Of a DNA stretch of 64,000 bases, positions 19,012 to 27,392 are shown piece by piece (position 1 is the first letter of the stretch; each line of letters begins with the position of its first letter). This DNA comes from an uncultured Modestobacter sp. (GTDB lineage Bacteria > Actinomycetota > Actinomycetes > Mycobacteriales > Geodermatophilaceae): positions 1 through 64,000 of the forward strand of contig NZ_CANKUD010000005.1 in assembly GCF_947486615.1 (NCBI RefSeq). The letters run 5' to 3'. Under the pieces are notes generated by a model. The model saw nothing but the letters and a program-made list of their open reading frames with translations. It was not told the origin of the DNA and ran no database searches. The position numbers and the translations under genes are program-made.

Positions 19012-20607
19012 TCAGCGGGCCTTGAGGTCCTTGCGGAGGATCTTGCCGGCCATCGACTTGGGCACCTGGTCGATGAACTCGACCAGGCGGATCTTCTTGT
19101 GCGGTGCGACGTGCTCGGCCATGTAGGCCTTGATGTCGTCCTCGGTGATCTCCGAGCCCGGCGCCCGGACGACGAACGCCTTGGGCAGCTCGTCGCCGCT
19201 CTCCCTGTCCAGCACACCGATCACCGCGGCGTCGGCGATCTGCGGGTTGTTCAGCAGCACGGCCTCCAGCTCGGCCGGGGCGACCTGGTAGCCCTTGTAC
19301 TTGATCAGCTCCTTGACCCGGTCGACGACGGTGTAGCGGCCCTCGTCGTCGACGATCGCCACGTCACCGGTGTGCAGCCAGCCCTCGGCGTCCAGCGTCT
19401 CGGCGGTGGCCTGGGCGTTGTTCAGGTAGCCCTTCATCACCTGCGGCCCGCGGACCCACAGCTCGCCGCGCTCGCCGGGGGCGGCGTCCTCGCCGGTGGC
19501 CGGGTCGACGAGCCGGCACTCGGTGTTGGGCAGCGCGTAGCCGACCGTGCCCTTGGGGGTGGGTCCGGCGCCGGCCGGCTCCAGGCCGACCTCGGGAGTG
19601 GTGTGCGAGACCGGGGACAGCTCGGTCATGCCGTAGCCCTGCCCGACGCTGACCCCCTCGCTGGCGCCCTTGCGGAGCCGGTCCTGCGCGGCCTGGGCCA
19701 GCGACTCGTCCAGCGGCGCGGCACCGGAGGTGACGCTGCGCAGCGAGGAGAGGTCGAACTGGTCGACCAGCGGGTGCTTGGCCAGCGCCAGCACGATCGG
19801 CGGGGCGACGAAGGCCCGGGTGATCTTCTGGTCCTGGATGACCCGCAGGAACTGCTCGAGGTCGAAGCGGGGCAGGGTGACGACGGCGCCGCCCCACTGC
19901 AGGCCCTGGTTCATCAGCACGGTCAGGCCGTAGATGTGGAAGAACGGCAGCACGGCGACGATCCGCTCGTTGCCCTCGTCCACCCCGGCCAGCGGGCGGG
20001 ACTGGGTCACGTTGGCCACCAGGTTGCGGTGGGTGAGCATGACGCCCTTGGGCAGCCCGGTGGTGCCGCTGGAGTACGGGAGCGTGATCAGGTCGTTCGC
20101 CGGGTCGATGTCCACCTGCACGGCGGGGGCGTCGGCGGTGATCAGGTCGCGCAGCGAGGCGTGGCCCTCCGCGCCGTCCATCACGATGACCTCGTCGACC
20201 GGCGACTTCGCCGTGGCCGCCAGTGCGCGGTCCAGGAACGGGGAGACGGTGACCAGCACCTTGGCGCCGGAGTCCTTGAGCTGGAAGGCGATCTCCTCCG
20301 GCGTGTACAGCGCGTTGACCGGGCTGATCACGCAGCCGGCCGCGGCGATGCCGTGGAAGACCACCGGGTACCAGATGGTGTTCGGGCTGAAGACGGCGAC
20401 GACGTCGCCCTTGCGCAGGCCCCGGGCGTGCAGCGCGGCGGCGACCCGCTCGACGTAGAAGGCGAGCTCACCATGGGTGATCGTCTCGCCGGAGAGGCCG
20501 TCGATCAGGGCGGGGCGGTCGGCGCGTTCGCCGGCGCCCGCCAGCACGAACTGCGGGACGGACAGCTCCGGGATCTCGACATCGGGATAGCGGCTGGCCA
20601 GCGGCAC
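19012..20607 (-). CDS. Acyl-CoA ligase, 4-coumarate-CoA ligase-like
   Basis: The 531-residue ANL-family adenylating enzyme has the P-loop LPYSSGTTGLPKGVMLTHRN, the A5 motif GYGMTELSPVSH, GELWVRGPQVMKGYLNN, the hinge YTVVDRVKELIKYKGYQVAPAELE and the C-terminal catalytic Lys in PKSMAGKILRKDLK. It activates a carboxylic acid to an acyl-AMP and then to a CoA thioester. The closest family is 4CL/medium-chain ligases, but the acid (phenylpropanoid, fatty or other) cannot be told. The GTG start is supported by GAGGAGG about 6 nt upstream. No signal sequence, so cytosolic. Confidence 0.88.
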   Translation of the reverse strand: MPLASRYPDVEIPELSVPQFVLAGAGERADRPALIDGLSGETITHGELAFYVERVAAALHARGLRKGDVVAVFSPNTIWYPVVFHGIAAAGCVISPVNALYTPEEIAFQLKDSGAKVLVTVSPFLDRALAATAKSPVDEVIVMDGAEGHASLRDLITADAPAVQVDIDPANDLITLPYSSGTTGLPKGVMLTHRNLVANVTQSRPLAGVDEGNERIVAVLPFFHIYGLTVLMNQGLQWGGAVVTLPRFDLEQFLRVIQDQKITRAFVAPPIVLALAKHPLVDQFDLSSLRSVTSGAAPLDESLAQAAQDRLRKGASEGVSVGQGYGMTELSPVSHTTPEVGLEPAGAGPTPKGTVGYALPNTECRLVDPATGEDAAPGERGELWVRGPQVMKGYLNNAQATAETLDAEGWLHTGDVAIVDDEGRYTVVDRVKELIKYKGYQVAPAELEAVLLNNPQIADAAVIGVLDRESGDELPKAFVVRAPGSEITEDDIKAYMAEHVAPHKKIRLVEFIDQVPKSMAGKILRKDLKAR

Positions 20608-20743
20608 GGGGTCCTCCTCGACTCAGGTGCGGTGACGTCAGTCTCACACCCGGAGTGTCGTGCGCCACACCCGGGCTACCCGCCGGTAGCCCGCAGGGGT
20701 CATCACCGCCGGAGGCGAGGTCATCAGTGCCGGAGGCGAGGAG

Positions 20744-21169
20744 TCACCGCGGCCAGAGCACCGACTGGGTGCAGCGGAACAGCGCCAGCGTCTTCCCGGT
20801 CGCCTCGGCGGTCACCACGGCGTCCCAGACCTGCGTCGTCCGGCCGGCGTGCACGTTCGTGGCGACGGCGGTGATGCGGCCCTCCCGGGCGGTGCCCAGG
20901 TGGTTGCTCTTCAGCTCGATGGTGGTGAAGCCGCTGGACCCCTCGGGCAGCAGGGCCCGGGTGGGCAGGCCGCAGCTGGTGTCGGCGAGGGTGACCACGG
21001 TGCCGGCGTGCAGGTAGCCGTTGGGCGCGAGCAGCTCGGGCCGCACGTCCAGGTGCGAGGTCAGCCGGCCCGGCTCGTGGGTGTCGACGACGATGCCCAG
21101 CAGCCCCGGGAGGGTGCCCGGCAGGATCGCGTTGAGCTCGTCGGCGGTGAGGAACCCGGTGGCGGCCAT
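20744..21169 (-). CDS. PaaI/hotdog-fold thioesterase
   Basis: The 141-residue single hotdog domain reads PNGYLHAGTVVTLADTSCGLPTRALLPEG, where the N/H-G...D/E active-site region of PaaI-type thioesterases lies, and ends in strand TLALFRCTQSVLWPR. It probably hydrolyses a short, aromatic or quinone-pathway acyl-CoA. It lies just upstream of the acyl-CoA ligase gene on the same strand, so the pair could act on one class of CoA ester. The ATG ending at 21169 has a TAGGTT box 7 nt upstream; an in-frame TTG nine bases earlier is less likely. The 136 bp between the two genes holds only a doubled GCCGGAGGCGAGG. Confidence 0.82.
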   Translation of the reverse strand: MAATGFLTADELNAILPGTLPGLLGIVVDTHEPGRLTSHLDVRPELLAPNGYLHAGTVVTLADTSCGLPTRALLPEGSSGFTTIELKSNHLGTAREGRITAVATNVHAGRTTQVWDAVVTAEATGKTLALFRCTQSVLWPR

Positions 21170-21176
21170 GCCCGGC

Positions 21177-21182
21177 AACCTA
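21177..21182 (-). promoter_or_regulatory. -10 box of the thioesterase gene
   Basis: TAGGTT on the minus strand, 7 nt before the ATG: leaderless promoter. Confidence 0.5.
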
Positions 21183-21279
21183 GCGGCGACCGTGCGCGAC
21201 CCAGCGTCGTGCCCGGACCCCGGCCCCGTCCCGTGGCTCGCCCCGGGCGTGCGAGGGGTGCGTAGGACGGGGTGCTTCC

Positions 21280-22140
21280 TCAGGCCAGGCCGCGGGTGGT
21301 GCGGGCCGGTGGCCGGTCGCCGCGGATCGCGGCCACCATGTCCAGCGTCTGCCGGGTCGCCGCCACGTCGTGCGCGCGGAACACCCGGGCGCCCAGCCAG
21401 GCGCTCACCGCGGTCGCCGCCAGGGTGCCGGTCAGCCGGCCGTCGACCGGGACGTCGAGGGTCTCCCCGACGAAGTCCTTGTTCGACAGCGCCACCAGCA
21501 CCGGCCAGCCGGTGGCCACCAGCTCGTCCAGCCGCCGGGTCGCCTCCAGCGAGTGCCGGGTGTTCTTGCCGAAGTCGTGCCCGGGGTCGATGAGCACCCG
21601 CTCGGGGTCCACACCGGCGGCCACCGCGGCCTCGGCCAGCGCCGTCGTCCGCCGGACGACGTCGGCGACCACATCGTCGTAGGTGACCCGGTGCGGCCGG
21701 GTGCGGGGTGGCAGCCCGCCGGCGTGGGTGCAGACGATCCCGGCGCCGGCCTCGGCGGCGACGTGGGCGAGCTGCGGGTCGGTCCCGCCCCAGGCGTCGT
21801 TGACCACGTCGGCGCCGGCGGCCAGCGCGGCCCGGCCGACCTCGGCGCGGTACGTGTCGATGGAGATGGGCAGCTCCGGGTGGGCCGCGCGGATGGCCGC
21901 GACCAGGTCCACGGTGCGGCGGATCTCCTCGGCCGGGTCCACCTCCGCGCCCGGGGCGGCCTTGACCCCACCGACGTCCACCATGTCCGCGCCCTCGGCG
22001 ACCACCCGGTCGACCCGGGCCAGCGCGGCGTCCAGTTCGTAGGTGGAACCGCGGTCGTAGAACGAGTCGGGGGTGCGGTTGACGATCGCCATCACGACCA
22101 GCCCGCCGGCGGGGACGTCCAGGGCACCGATGCGCAGCAC
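21280..22140 (-). CDS. folP2: Dihydropteroate synthase-like protein FolP2
   Basis: The 286-residue TIM-barrel protein has VMAIVNRTPDSFYDRGSTYELD, DMVDVGGVKAAPGAEVDPAEE, NDAWGGTDPQLAHVAAEAGAG, DPGHDFGKNTRHSLE and the C-terminal RTVRGLA-like RTTRGLA. The DVGGVKAAPG loop, in place of the DIGGESTRPG of true DHPS, and the overall pattern match mycobacterial FolP2. FolP2 lacks dihydropteroate synthase activity in vitro and its true role is unsettled. The rest of the folate operon (folB, folK, folE) is absent, in keeping with that. The GTG ending at 22140 is the likely start. It diverges from the glutaminase gene across 48 bp. Confidence 0.88.
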   Translation of the reverse strand: MLRIGALDVPAGGLVVMAIVNRTPDSFYDRGSTYELDAALARVDRVVAEGADMVDVGGVKAAPGAEVDPAEEIRRTVDLVAAIRAAHPELPISIDTYRAEVGRAALAAGADVVNDAWGGTDPQLAHVAAEAGAGIVCTHAGGLPPRTRPHRVTYDDVVADVVRRTTALAEAAVAAGVDPERVLIDPGHDFGKNTRHSLEATRRLDELVATGWPVLVALSNKDFVGETLDVPVDGRLTGTLAATAVSAWLGARVFRAHDVAATRQTLDMVAAIRGDRPPARTTRGLA

Positions 22141-22188
22141 ACGCCCACTCAACCAGCCCGGTCGCGCGCTCCGTGACACCGTCCAGGG

Positions 22189-23121
22189 GTGTCCACCACC
22201 CCCTCCGACGTGCCCGACGACCTGACCGAGGTCCTCGACCGGGTGGCCGCCGAGGCCCGGCCGCTCGCCGAGGACGACCAGGTCGACCAGCCCGGGGCCG
22301 GGCCCGAGCGGTTCGCGCTGGCGCTGTGCGAGCTCGACGGCACCGAGCACGTGGCCGGGGACGCGGACGTCGGCTTCCCCGTGCAGAGCGTGGTCAAGGT
22401 GTTCACGCTGACCGCCGCGCTCCGCCTGGTCGGCGAGGACCTCTTCCAGCGGGTCGGCCGGGAGCCCTCGGGCGACCCCTTCGACTCCCTGGTGCAGCTC
22501 GAGCGCGAGCACGGGGTGCCCCGCAACCCCTTCATCAACGCCGGCGCCGTCGTCGTGTGCGACGTGCTGGTGGAGGCCACCGGGTCACCCGGCGCGGCGG
22601 TCGACGCGGTCACCGACCTGCTGTCCGGCCTGGTCGGCGAGCGGCTCGAGCCCGATCCCGAGGTGCTGGAGGAGGAGCGCGCCAGCGCCGCCATGAACAC
22701 GGCGATGGGCCACCTGATGAGCTCGTTCGACAACTTCACCCACCCGGTGGACGAGGTGGTCGACGCCTACGCGCAGCTGTGCTCGCTGACCGTGACCACC
22801 CGGCAGCTCGCCCGCGCCGCCCGCTTCCTGGCCCACGACGGGGTGGACCCACGCACCGGCGACCGGGTGCTCACCGAGCCCCTGGCCCGGCGGGTCAGCG
22901 CGGTGATGCTGACCTGCGGCACGTACGACGCGGCCGGGCAGTTCGCCTACGACGTCGGCTTCCCGTGCAAGAGCGGGGTGGCCGGCGCGGTGATGGGCGA
23001 CGTGCCCAACCGGTTCGGGGTCTGCGCCTGGTCGCCGCCGCTGGACCGCGCCGGCAACTCCCGGGCCGGGCGGGCTGCCCTGCACCTGCTCAGCGAGCGG
23101 CTGGGGCTGTCCCTGCTGTGA
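22189..23121 (+). CDS. glsA: Glutaminase
   Basis: The 310-residue protein has the serine-dependent beta-lactamase-like fold of bacterial glutaminases, converting glutamine to glutamate and ammonia. The active-site S-x-x-K is FPVQSVVKVF (Ser67, Lys70). VPRNPFINAGAVVV, MLTCGTYDAAGQFAYDVGFPCKSGVAG and GVCAWSPPLDRAGNSRAG are family-conserved. There is no STAS or ankyrin extension, so it is a minimal cytosolic glutaminase. It starts at a GTG in a 48-bp divergent spacer shared with folP2. Confidence 0.93.
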   Translation: MSTTPSDVPDDLTEVLDRVAAEARPLAEDDQVDQPGAGPERFALALCELDGTEHVAGDADVGFPVQSVVKVFTLTAALRLVGEDLFQRVGREPSGDPFDSLVQLEREHGVPRNPFINAGAVVVCDVLVEATGSPGAAVDAVTDLLSGLVGERLEPDPEVLEEERASAAMNTAMGHLMSSFDNFTHPVDEVVDAYAQLCSLTVTTRQLARAARFLAHDGVDPRTGDRVLTEPLARRVSAVMLTCGTYDAAGQFAYDVGFPCKSGVAGAVMGDVPNRFGVCAWSPPLDRAGNSRAGRAALHLLSERLGLSLL

Positions 23122-23176
23122 CGCCGGGGCGCCGACGCGCGCCCCGGGAGCCGGGCAGCCGCCATGATCTGCGGTC

Positions 23177-23722
23177 ATGGACGACTTCGTGAACGCGCCG
23201 GTGCGCATCGACCCGCCGTACCTGGACGGCGAGCGCGACGCGGTGCGGGCCTGGCTGGAGTACCAGCGGAGCACCCTGCTGACCACGTGCGCCGGACTGA
23301 GTGCCGAGCAGCTGGGCGAGCGGTCCGTGCCGCCGTCGTCGATGAGCCTGCGCGGGCTGGTGCGGCACATGACCGAGGTGGAGCAGGGCTGGTTCCGGCA
23401 CGTGCTCGACGGCGAGGACCTCCCGGACGTGTACTGCTCTCCCGACGACCCGGACGGCGACTTCGACGGGGTGGGCCGGGACGCGGGCGGGCCGGACGTC
23501 GTGGCCGGGGAGTTCGCCCGGTTCGCGCAGGAGTGCGAGCGCAGCCGGGAGGTCGCCGACGGGTTCGGGTCGCTGGACGACCTGAGCCGGGGCCGCACCA
23601 GCCGCAGCCGCGAGCAGGTCTCGGTGCGCTGGGTGTACCTGCACATGATCGAGGAGTACGCCCGGCACAACGGCCACGCCGACCTGCTCCGCGAGCGCAT
23701 CGACGGCGTCACCGGTGACTGA
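23177..23722 (+). CDS. DinB-family protein, mycothiol-transferase type (copy 1)
   Basis: The 181-residue four-helix DinB/DUF664 protein has metal-ligand histidines in LRGLVRHMTEVEQGWFRHVL and HMIEEYARHNGHADLLRERIDG. Such proteins bind a divalent metal and many act as mycothiol- or bacillithiol-dependent S-transferases. The RHxxEVE/HMIEEYARHNGH pattern suits the actinobacterial mycothiol group. The substrate is unknown. The next gene is a tandem copy. The ATG at 23177 is preceded by CATGAT at 8 nt, a possible leaderless box. Confidence 0.83.
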   Translation: MDDFVNAPVRIDPPYLDGERDAVRAWLEYQRSTLLTTCAGLSAEQLGERSVPPSSMSLRGLVRHMTEVEQGWFRHVLDGEDLPDVYCSPDDPDGDFDGVGRDAGGPDVVAGEFARFAQECERSREVADGFGSLDDLSRGRTSRSREQVSVRWVYLHMIEEYARHNGHADLLRERIDGVTGD

Positions 23723-23761
23723 ACGGCCGGGCTCCGGGGTCGCCGGCTCCTCAGGGGTGCG

Positions 23762-24301
23762 GTGGGGCCGGTGACCGTCGCTCCGGTCCGGGTCGACCCG
23801 CCGTTCACCGACGGCGAGCGGGCCGCGCTGGCGGCCTGGCTGGACCTCCACCGGGCGACGCTGTTGGTGAAGTGCGCCGGCCTGACCCCCGAGCAGCTCG
23901 GTGAACGGCCGCTGCCGCCGTCCGGGCTGAGCCTGCGTGGCCTGCTGCGGCACATGACCGACGTCGAGCGGTACTGGTTCGCCCGCGTGGTGGCCGGCCG
24001 CGACGTCCCGACGCACTACTGGGCCGCGGCGGAGGATGCGGACTTCGACGGCGTCGGGGCCGACGGCGACGTCCCGGCCACCGCCGTCCCGGCGGAGCTG
24101 GCGGCCTTCACCGCCGAGGTCGGAGCCAGCCGCGCGACCGCCGCCGGGCACGCCTCGCTGGACGACGTCAGCGCCGGGCTGCGGCACGGCGAGCGGGTGT
24201 CGCTGCGCTGGGTGCTCCTGCACATGATCGAGGAGTACGCCCGGCACAACGGCCACGCCGACCTGCTCCGCGAGCGCATCGACGGCACCACCGGCTGCTA
24301 G
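23762..24301 (+). CDS. DinB-family protein, mycothiol-transferase type (copy 2)
   Basis: This 179-residue tandem paralogue of the preceding gene opens APVRVDPPFTDGERAALAAWL, matching copy 1 residue for residue in spacing. It keeps LRGLLRHMTDVERYWFARVV and HMIEEYARHNGHADLLRERIDG. The last roughly 65 bp are identical between the two genes, far above the rest, so the C-terminal ends have probably been homogenised by gene conversion. The GTG at 23762 has AGGGG just upstream; a GTG nine bases later is also possible. It is followed by two palindromes and converges on the formamidase gene. Confidence 0.82.
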   Translation: MGPVTVAPVRVDPPFTDGERAALAAWLDLHRATLLVKCAGLTPEQLGERPLPPSGLSLRGLLRHMTDVERYWFARVVAGRDVPTHYWAAAEDADFDGVGADGDVPATAVPAELAAFTAEVGASRATAAGHASLDDVSAGLRHGERVSLRWVLLHMIEEYARHNGHADLLRERIDGTTGC

Positions 24302-24314
24302 CCCTTGCCCCTGC

Positions 24315-24373
24315 CCCGGCCATGTTGGCCAACATGGCCGGGCGACCTCCGGCCATGTTGGCCAACATGGCCG
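24315..24373. repeat. Two GGCCATGTT...AACATGGCC palindromes between convergent genes
   Basis: Copy 1 (24315-24342) is a perfect 28-bp palindrome with half-site CCCGGCCATGTTGG. Copy 2 (24350-24373) is a perfect 24-bp palindrome with half-site CGGCCATGTTGG. They occupy the gap between convergent stops at 24301 and 24383 and probably act as a two-way terminator. Same family as copies at 25347, 33561, 40140 and 46605. Confidence 0.85.
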
Positions 24374-24382
24374 CTCAGGGGT

Positions 24383-25333
24383 CTAGCGGACGGCGCCCCA
24401 GGGGAGGACGGCGTGCACGCCGACCACCTGGTTGACGACCTGGGTGACCCGCAGGTCGACGACCACGCTGGCCAGCGCGAGCGCGTCGGAGCGGCCGATG
24501 CCGTGCAGTGCGGCCATCACGTCGAGCATCGCGTCCAGCGCGATCGCCATCGCCTCGTCCAGGTCGTCGGCCACACCCATGGTCACCCAGCCGGCGGGGG
24601 TCCGGGCGACCGGCGTGGTGACGGGGGCACCGAAGAGGTCCGGCAGCACGTCCAGGGTCAGGTCGATGGCGTCCATCGGGCACTCGATCGCCGTGCCGCC
24701 GACCTCGCCGTCGCCCTGCGCGGCGTGCCCGTCGCCCACCGAGAGCAGCCCGCCGGGCACGGTCACCGGCAGGTAGAGGGTCGCGCCGGCGACCAGCTCG
24801 CGGCAGTCGATGTTCCCGCCGTGCCAGTACGGCGGGATGGTCGAGTGCGCACCCGGCTCGGCCGGCGGCACCCCCATGACGCCGAGGAACGGCCGCAGCG
24901 CCACCGACTGCCCGGCCTGGTTGCGGCCGATGCCGGCGACCGGGTCCAGCGACCAGCTGTGCACCACGGGCTCGGCGGTCACCCCGAGCCGCTCGTTGAG
25001 CGGGGTCGAGCGCAGGCCGACGTACGTCGTCCCGAACGCCGCGGGGACGACGTCGTCGATCCGCACGCTGAGCACCTGACCGGGCTGCGCGCCGGCGACC
25101 GCGACCGGACCGGTGAGCGCGTGGCCGTAGGCATCGTCGTGCACCGGGTGGCGGGGGCGGCCGACCATGTCCAGCCCGTGCTCGCCGGTGTGCGCGCCGG
25201 TCCACCAGCCGGAGTCCAGGGTGCCGATGCGCACCGTCGTCCCCGGCTCGACGGTCAGCGCCGGGGGGAGCGAGGGGTCCCAGTGGCCGTGCAGGGTGCG
25301 CTCGTCGGGCAGCAGGACGTGGCTCGGCTCCAT
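24383..25333 (-). CDS. Acetamidase/formamidase family protein
   Basis: The 316-residue protein is of the acetamidase/formamidase family (Zn-dependent amide hydrolases). Typical elements are SGWWTGAHTGEHGLDMVGRP, RSTPLNERLG, RPFLGVMGVPPAEPGAHSTIPPYWHGGNIDCREL (in parts) and the metal-site region GDGHAAQGDGEVGGTAIECPMD. The expected reaction is release of ammonia from formamide, acetamide or a related amide. I start at the ATG ending at 25333 because GGAGGA lies 8 nt upstream; an earlier in-frame codon would run into the hairpin. It lies downstream of the beta-lactamase-fold gene on the same strand. Confidence 0.87.
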   Translation of the reverse strand: MEPSHVLLPDERTLHGHWDPSLPPALTVEPGTTVRIGTLDSGWWTGAHTGEHGLDMVGRPRHPVHDDAYGHALTGPVAVAGAQPGQVLSVRIDDVVPAAFGTTYVGLRSTPLNERLGVTAEPVVHSWSLDPVAGIGRNQAGQSVALRPFLGVMGVPPAEPGAHSTIPPYWHGGNIDCRELVAGATLYLPVTVPGGLLSVGDGHAAQGDGEVGGTAIECPMDAIDLTLDVLPDLFGAPVTTPVARTPAGWVTMGVADDLDEAMAIALDAMLDVMAALHGIGRSDALALASVVVDLRVTQVVNQVVGVHAVLPWGAVR

Positions 25334-25346
25334 GCCGACATCCTCC

Positions 25347-25380
25347 AAGACCGGCCATGTTCGCCAACATGGCCGGTCTT
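25347..25380. terminator. Palindromic hairpin between tandem minus-strand genes
   Basis: AAGACCGGCCATGTT, loop CGCC, AACATGGCCGGTCTT: perfect 15-bp stem beginning at the stop codon of the beta-lactamase-fold gene. The flanking AAGA/TCTT gives it a classical intrinsic-terminator look. Member of the GGCCATGTT palindrome family. Confidence 0.7.
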
Positions 25381-26618
25381 CACACGAGGGCCTGCTGGAC
25401 CAGGGGGCGGAGGTGGTTGCGCACCGGCAGGGTGCTGGAGGGCAGCAGCTGGGTGTAGAAGGTGACCGTCAGGTCCTCGACCGGGTCGACGTAGAACTCC
25501 GTGGACGCCGCCCCGCCCCAGCCGTAGGTGCCCACGCTGGCCACCCCGCCGTAGCGCACCGGGTCCAGCACCATGGAGAACCCGAGCCCGAACCCGACGC
25601 CGCGCAGCGGGGTCTCCGCGTACAGCGGGCGGCCGGCGGACTCCAGGTCCAGGCCGCCGGGCAGGTGGTTGCGCACCATGTGCGCCAGCGTCCGCGGGCC
25701 CAGCACCCGCTCCCCGGACGGCGTGACCCCGCCGGCCCGCAGCATCTCCACGAACCGCAGGTAGTCACCGGCGGTGGAGACCAGCCCGGCCCCACCGGCG
25801 AGGAACGTCGGCTTGCGGTGCGCGGCCTGCGCGAACGGGGCGGGCAGCAGGGTCACGCCGGGGCCGTAGAGCTGGGCCAGGGAGTCGACGTCGTCCCCGG
25901 GGCGCAGGCCGAACGACGTCTCGGTCATGCCCAGGGGCCCGAACACCCGCTCGGCGAACACCTCGTCCAGCGGCTTGCCGGCGATCACCTCGACCAGCCG
26001 GCCCAGGACGTCGGTGGACACCCCGTAGTTCCACTCGCTGCCGGGCTGGAACAGCAGCGGCAGCTCGGCGAACTGGCCCACCACCTCGGCGGAGTCGGCG
26101 CCGGGCGGGGTACCCCACTCGTGCCCGCGCAGCCGGTAGGCGCCGTCGACCGGGTGCGCGTGGTGGAAGCCGTAGGTCAGCCCGGAGGTGTGGGTGAGCA
26201 GGTGCCACACCCGGATCGGCTCCATCAGCGGGGCGGTGACGGGCTGCTGCGCAGGCCCGGCGGTCCAGACCCGGGTCTCGGCGAACTCCGGCAGCCACCG
26301 GCTGATCGGGTCGGTGAGCTCGAAGGCCCCCTCCTCGTACAGCGACATTGCCGCCACCGAGGTGACCGGCTTGGTCATCGAGTAGATCCGCCAGCGGGTG
26401 TCTGCAGTGACCGGCCGGCCGGCCTCGACGTCGCGCTGCCCGCCCGTGCCCACGTGCACCAGCCGGCCGTGCCGGGCGACGGTGACCAGGAAGCCGGGCA
26501 GCTGCCCCTCGTCGACGTAGCGGGCCAGCCTGCGGTCCAGCCGCTGCAGCCGGGCGGCGTCCAGACCGACCTCGGCCGGGTCGGTGGTGATCGAGAGGTC
26601 TGTCTGCACCGCGGTCAC
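25380..26618 (-). CDS. Serine hydrolase, class C beta-lactamase/esterase fold
   Basis: The 412-residue protein has the S-x-x-K motif in YSMTKPVTSVAAM (Ser80, Lys83), WHLLTHTSGLTYGF, and a Tyr motif in EWNYGVSTDVLGRLVEVI, the usual YSxx-like site of EstB-type esterases. No signal peptide is seen, so it is more likely a cytosolic esterase or peptidase than a beta-lactamase that acts on drugs outside. The C-terminal half has YGGVASVGTYGWGGAASTEFYVDP, the KTG-equivalent region being HTG/WGG-like. The GTG ending at 26618 is preceded by GAGGAGGAC. Its stop lies in a palindromic hairpin. Confidence 0.86.
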   Translation of the reverse strand: MTAVQTDLSITTDPAEVGLDAARLQRLDRRLARYVDEGQLPGFLVTVARHGRLVHVGTGGQRDVEAGRPVTADTRWRIYSMTKPVTSVAAMSLYEEGAFELTDPISRWLPEFAETRVWTAGPAQQPVTAPLMEPIRVWHLLTHTSGLTYGFHHAHPVDGAYRLRGHEWGTPPGADSAEVVGQFAELPLLFQPGSEWNYGVSTDVLGRLVEVIAGKPLDEVFAERVFGPLGMTETSFGLRPGDDVDSLAQLYGPGVTLLPAPFAQAAHRKPTFLAGGAGLVSTAGDYLRFVEMLRAGGVTPSGERVLGPRTLAHMVRNHLPGGLDLESAGRPLYAETPLRGVGFGLGFSMVLDPVRYGGVASVGTYGWGGAASTEFYVDPVEDLTVTFYTQLLPSSTLPVRNHLRPLVQQALV

Positions 26619-26651
26619 GGGTCCTCCTCGCCGGCTCGTTCGACGATGAAC

Positions 26652-26705
26652 GACGCCCCCGCCGCGCATCCTGGCACGGGGTGCCAGGAGCGCGACGGGG
26701 GCGTC
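26652..26705 (-). terminator. Strong hairpin after the HU gene
   Basis: GACGCCCCCGCCGCGC ... GCGCGACGGGGGCGTC enclose an inner CCTGGCAC-GGG-GTGCCAGG stem: nearly 24 paired bases over 54 nt. It lies about 40 bp beyond the HU stop and before the beta-lactamase-fold gene, so it should end the abundant HU transcript. Confidence 0.75.
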
Positions 26706-26745
26706 GGAGGTGGTGCTCAGTGCGGCCCTGCGAGAGGGCCCTGCG

Positions 26746-27033
26746 TCACTGGACCGGGACGGCGGCAGCAGCCTTCTTCAGGTTGGAGCCGGCGGTCACC
26801 TTGGCGGTGTGCGCAGCGGCGATCTCGATCGACTCACCGGTCTGCGGGTTGCGCCCGGTGCGGGCCGAACGCTGCGAGCGCTCGACGGTCAGCAGGCCGG
26901 GGACGGCCACCTTCTCGCCGCGGGTGATGGCCTCGACGAGCTCCTCCTGGAGACCGTTGAGCACCGAGTCGACGGTCGACGAGGGGACGTCGGCGCGCTT
27001 GGCGATGGCGGAGACGAGTTCAGCCTTGTTCAT
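26746..27033 (-). CDS. HU-family DNA-binding protein
   Basis: The 95-residue protein starts MNKAELVSAIAKRADVPSST and has the HU arm GRNPQTGESIEIAAAHTAKV, where the Pro of RNPQTG intercalates into DNA. It is a standard short HU, without the Lys/Ala-rich tail of mycobacterial and streptomycete HupB/HupS, so it corresponds to the HupA-like form. It compacts and bends chromosomal DNA as a dimer. The ATG ending at 27033 has AGAGGA about 6 nt upstream. A strong hairpin follows the gene. Confidence 0.95.
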   Translation of the reverse strand: MNKAELVSAIAKRADVPSSTVDSVLNGLQEELVEAITRGEKVAVPGLLTVERSQRSARTGRNPQTGESIEIAAAHTAKVTAGSNLKKAAAAVPVQ

Positions 27034-27379
27034 GGTGTTCCTCTCACAGTGTGATCAGCAGCCTGCCCCGGTGCGGGGCGGGCGCAGTCTGGTGTCGCGT
27101 CCGGCTGGGCCGGTCGCGCCCCCGGTCGTCCTGGCGGACCTCCGGGGCCTCCACCGTGCCGACTCGCCGCGGACGAACAGCGCGGCGGGGGCCCGGTGGG
27201 CGCATCTGGCCGACCCCGTCGTCGACCAGCAACGGCGGGCACGTTGCCATGCCGACCTGGGTGTTGGCGAGCCGGACCCCCGGATTTCCGGGGTTTTCCT
27301 GCTCGTTGGTCACAAGCGTCACGGATCAGGACCCTGCTGGCACCCCGGCGCCCGCCGCGCGACGTCCCGGGAGCCCGCT
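27034..27379. promoter_or_regulatory. 359-bp divergent region between HU and aldo/keto reductase genes
   Basis: No gene is credible here. It must hold the HU promoter. CCCCGG-ATTT-CCGGGG at 27278-27293 is followed by TTTT, a small terminator-like hairpin on the plus strand. On the minus strand TGACGCTTGTGACC lies just upstream of it, a repeated GTGAC word. A pyrimidine/GC-rich stretch from 27060 to 27250 shows no clear pattern. Confidence 0.4.
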
Positions 27380-27385
27380 TAGCGT
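27380..27385 (+). promoter_or_regulatory. -10 box of the aldo/keto reductase gene
   Basis: TAGCGT 7 nt before the ATG at 27393: leaderless promoter. Confidence 0.5.
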
Positions 27386-27392
27386 GGAGCCC

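Noticed and set aside
25380-26618. Acquired class C beta-lactamase resistance gene
   Set aside because: No signal peptide, EstB-like context and native codon use point to a housekeeping esterase-type protein.
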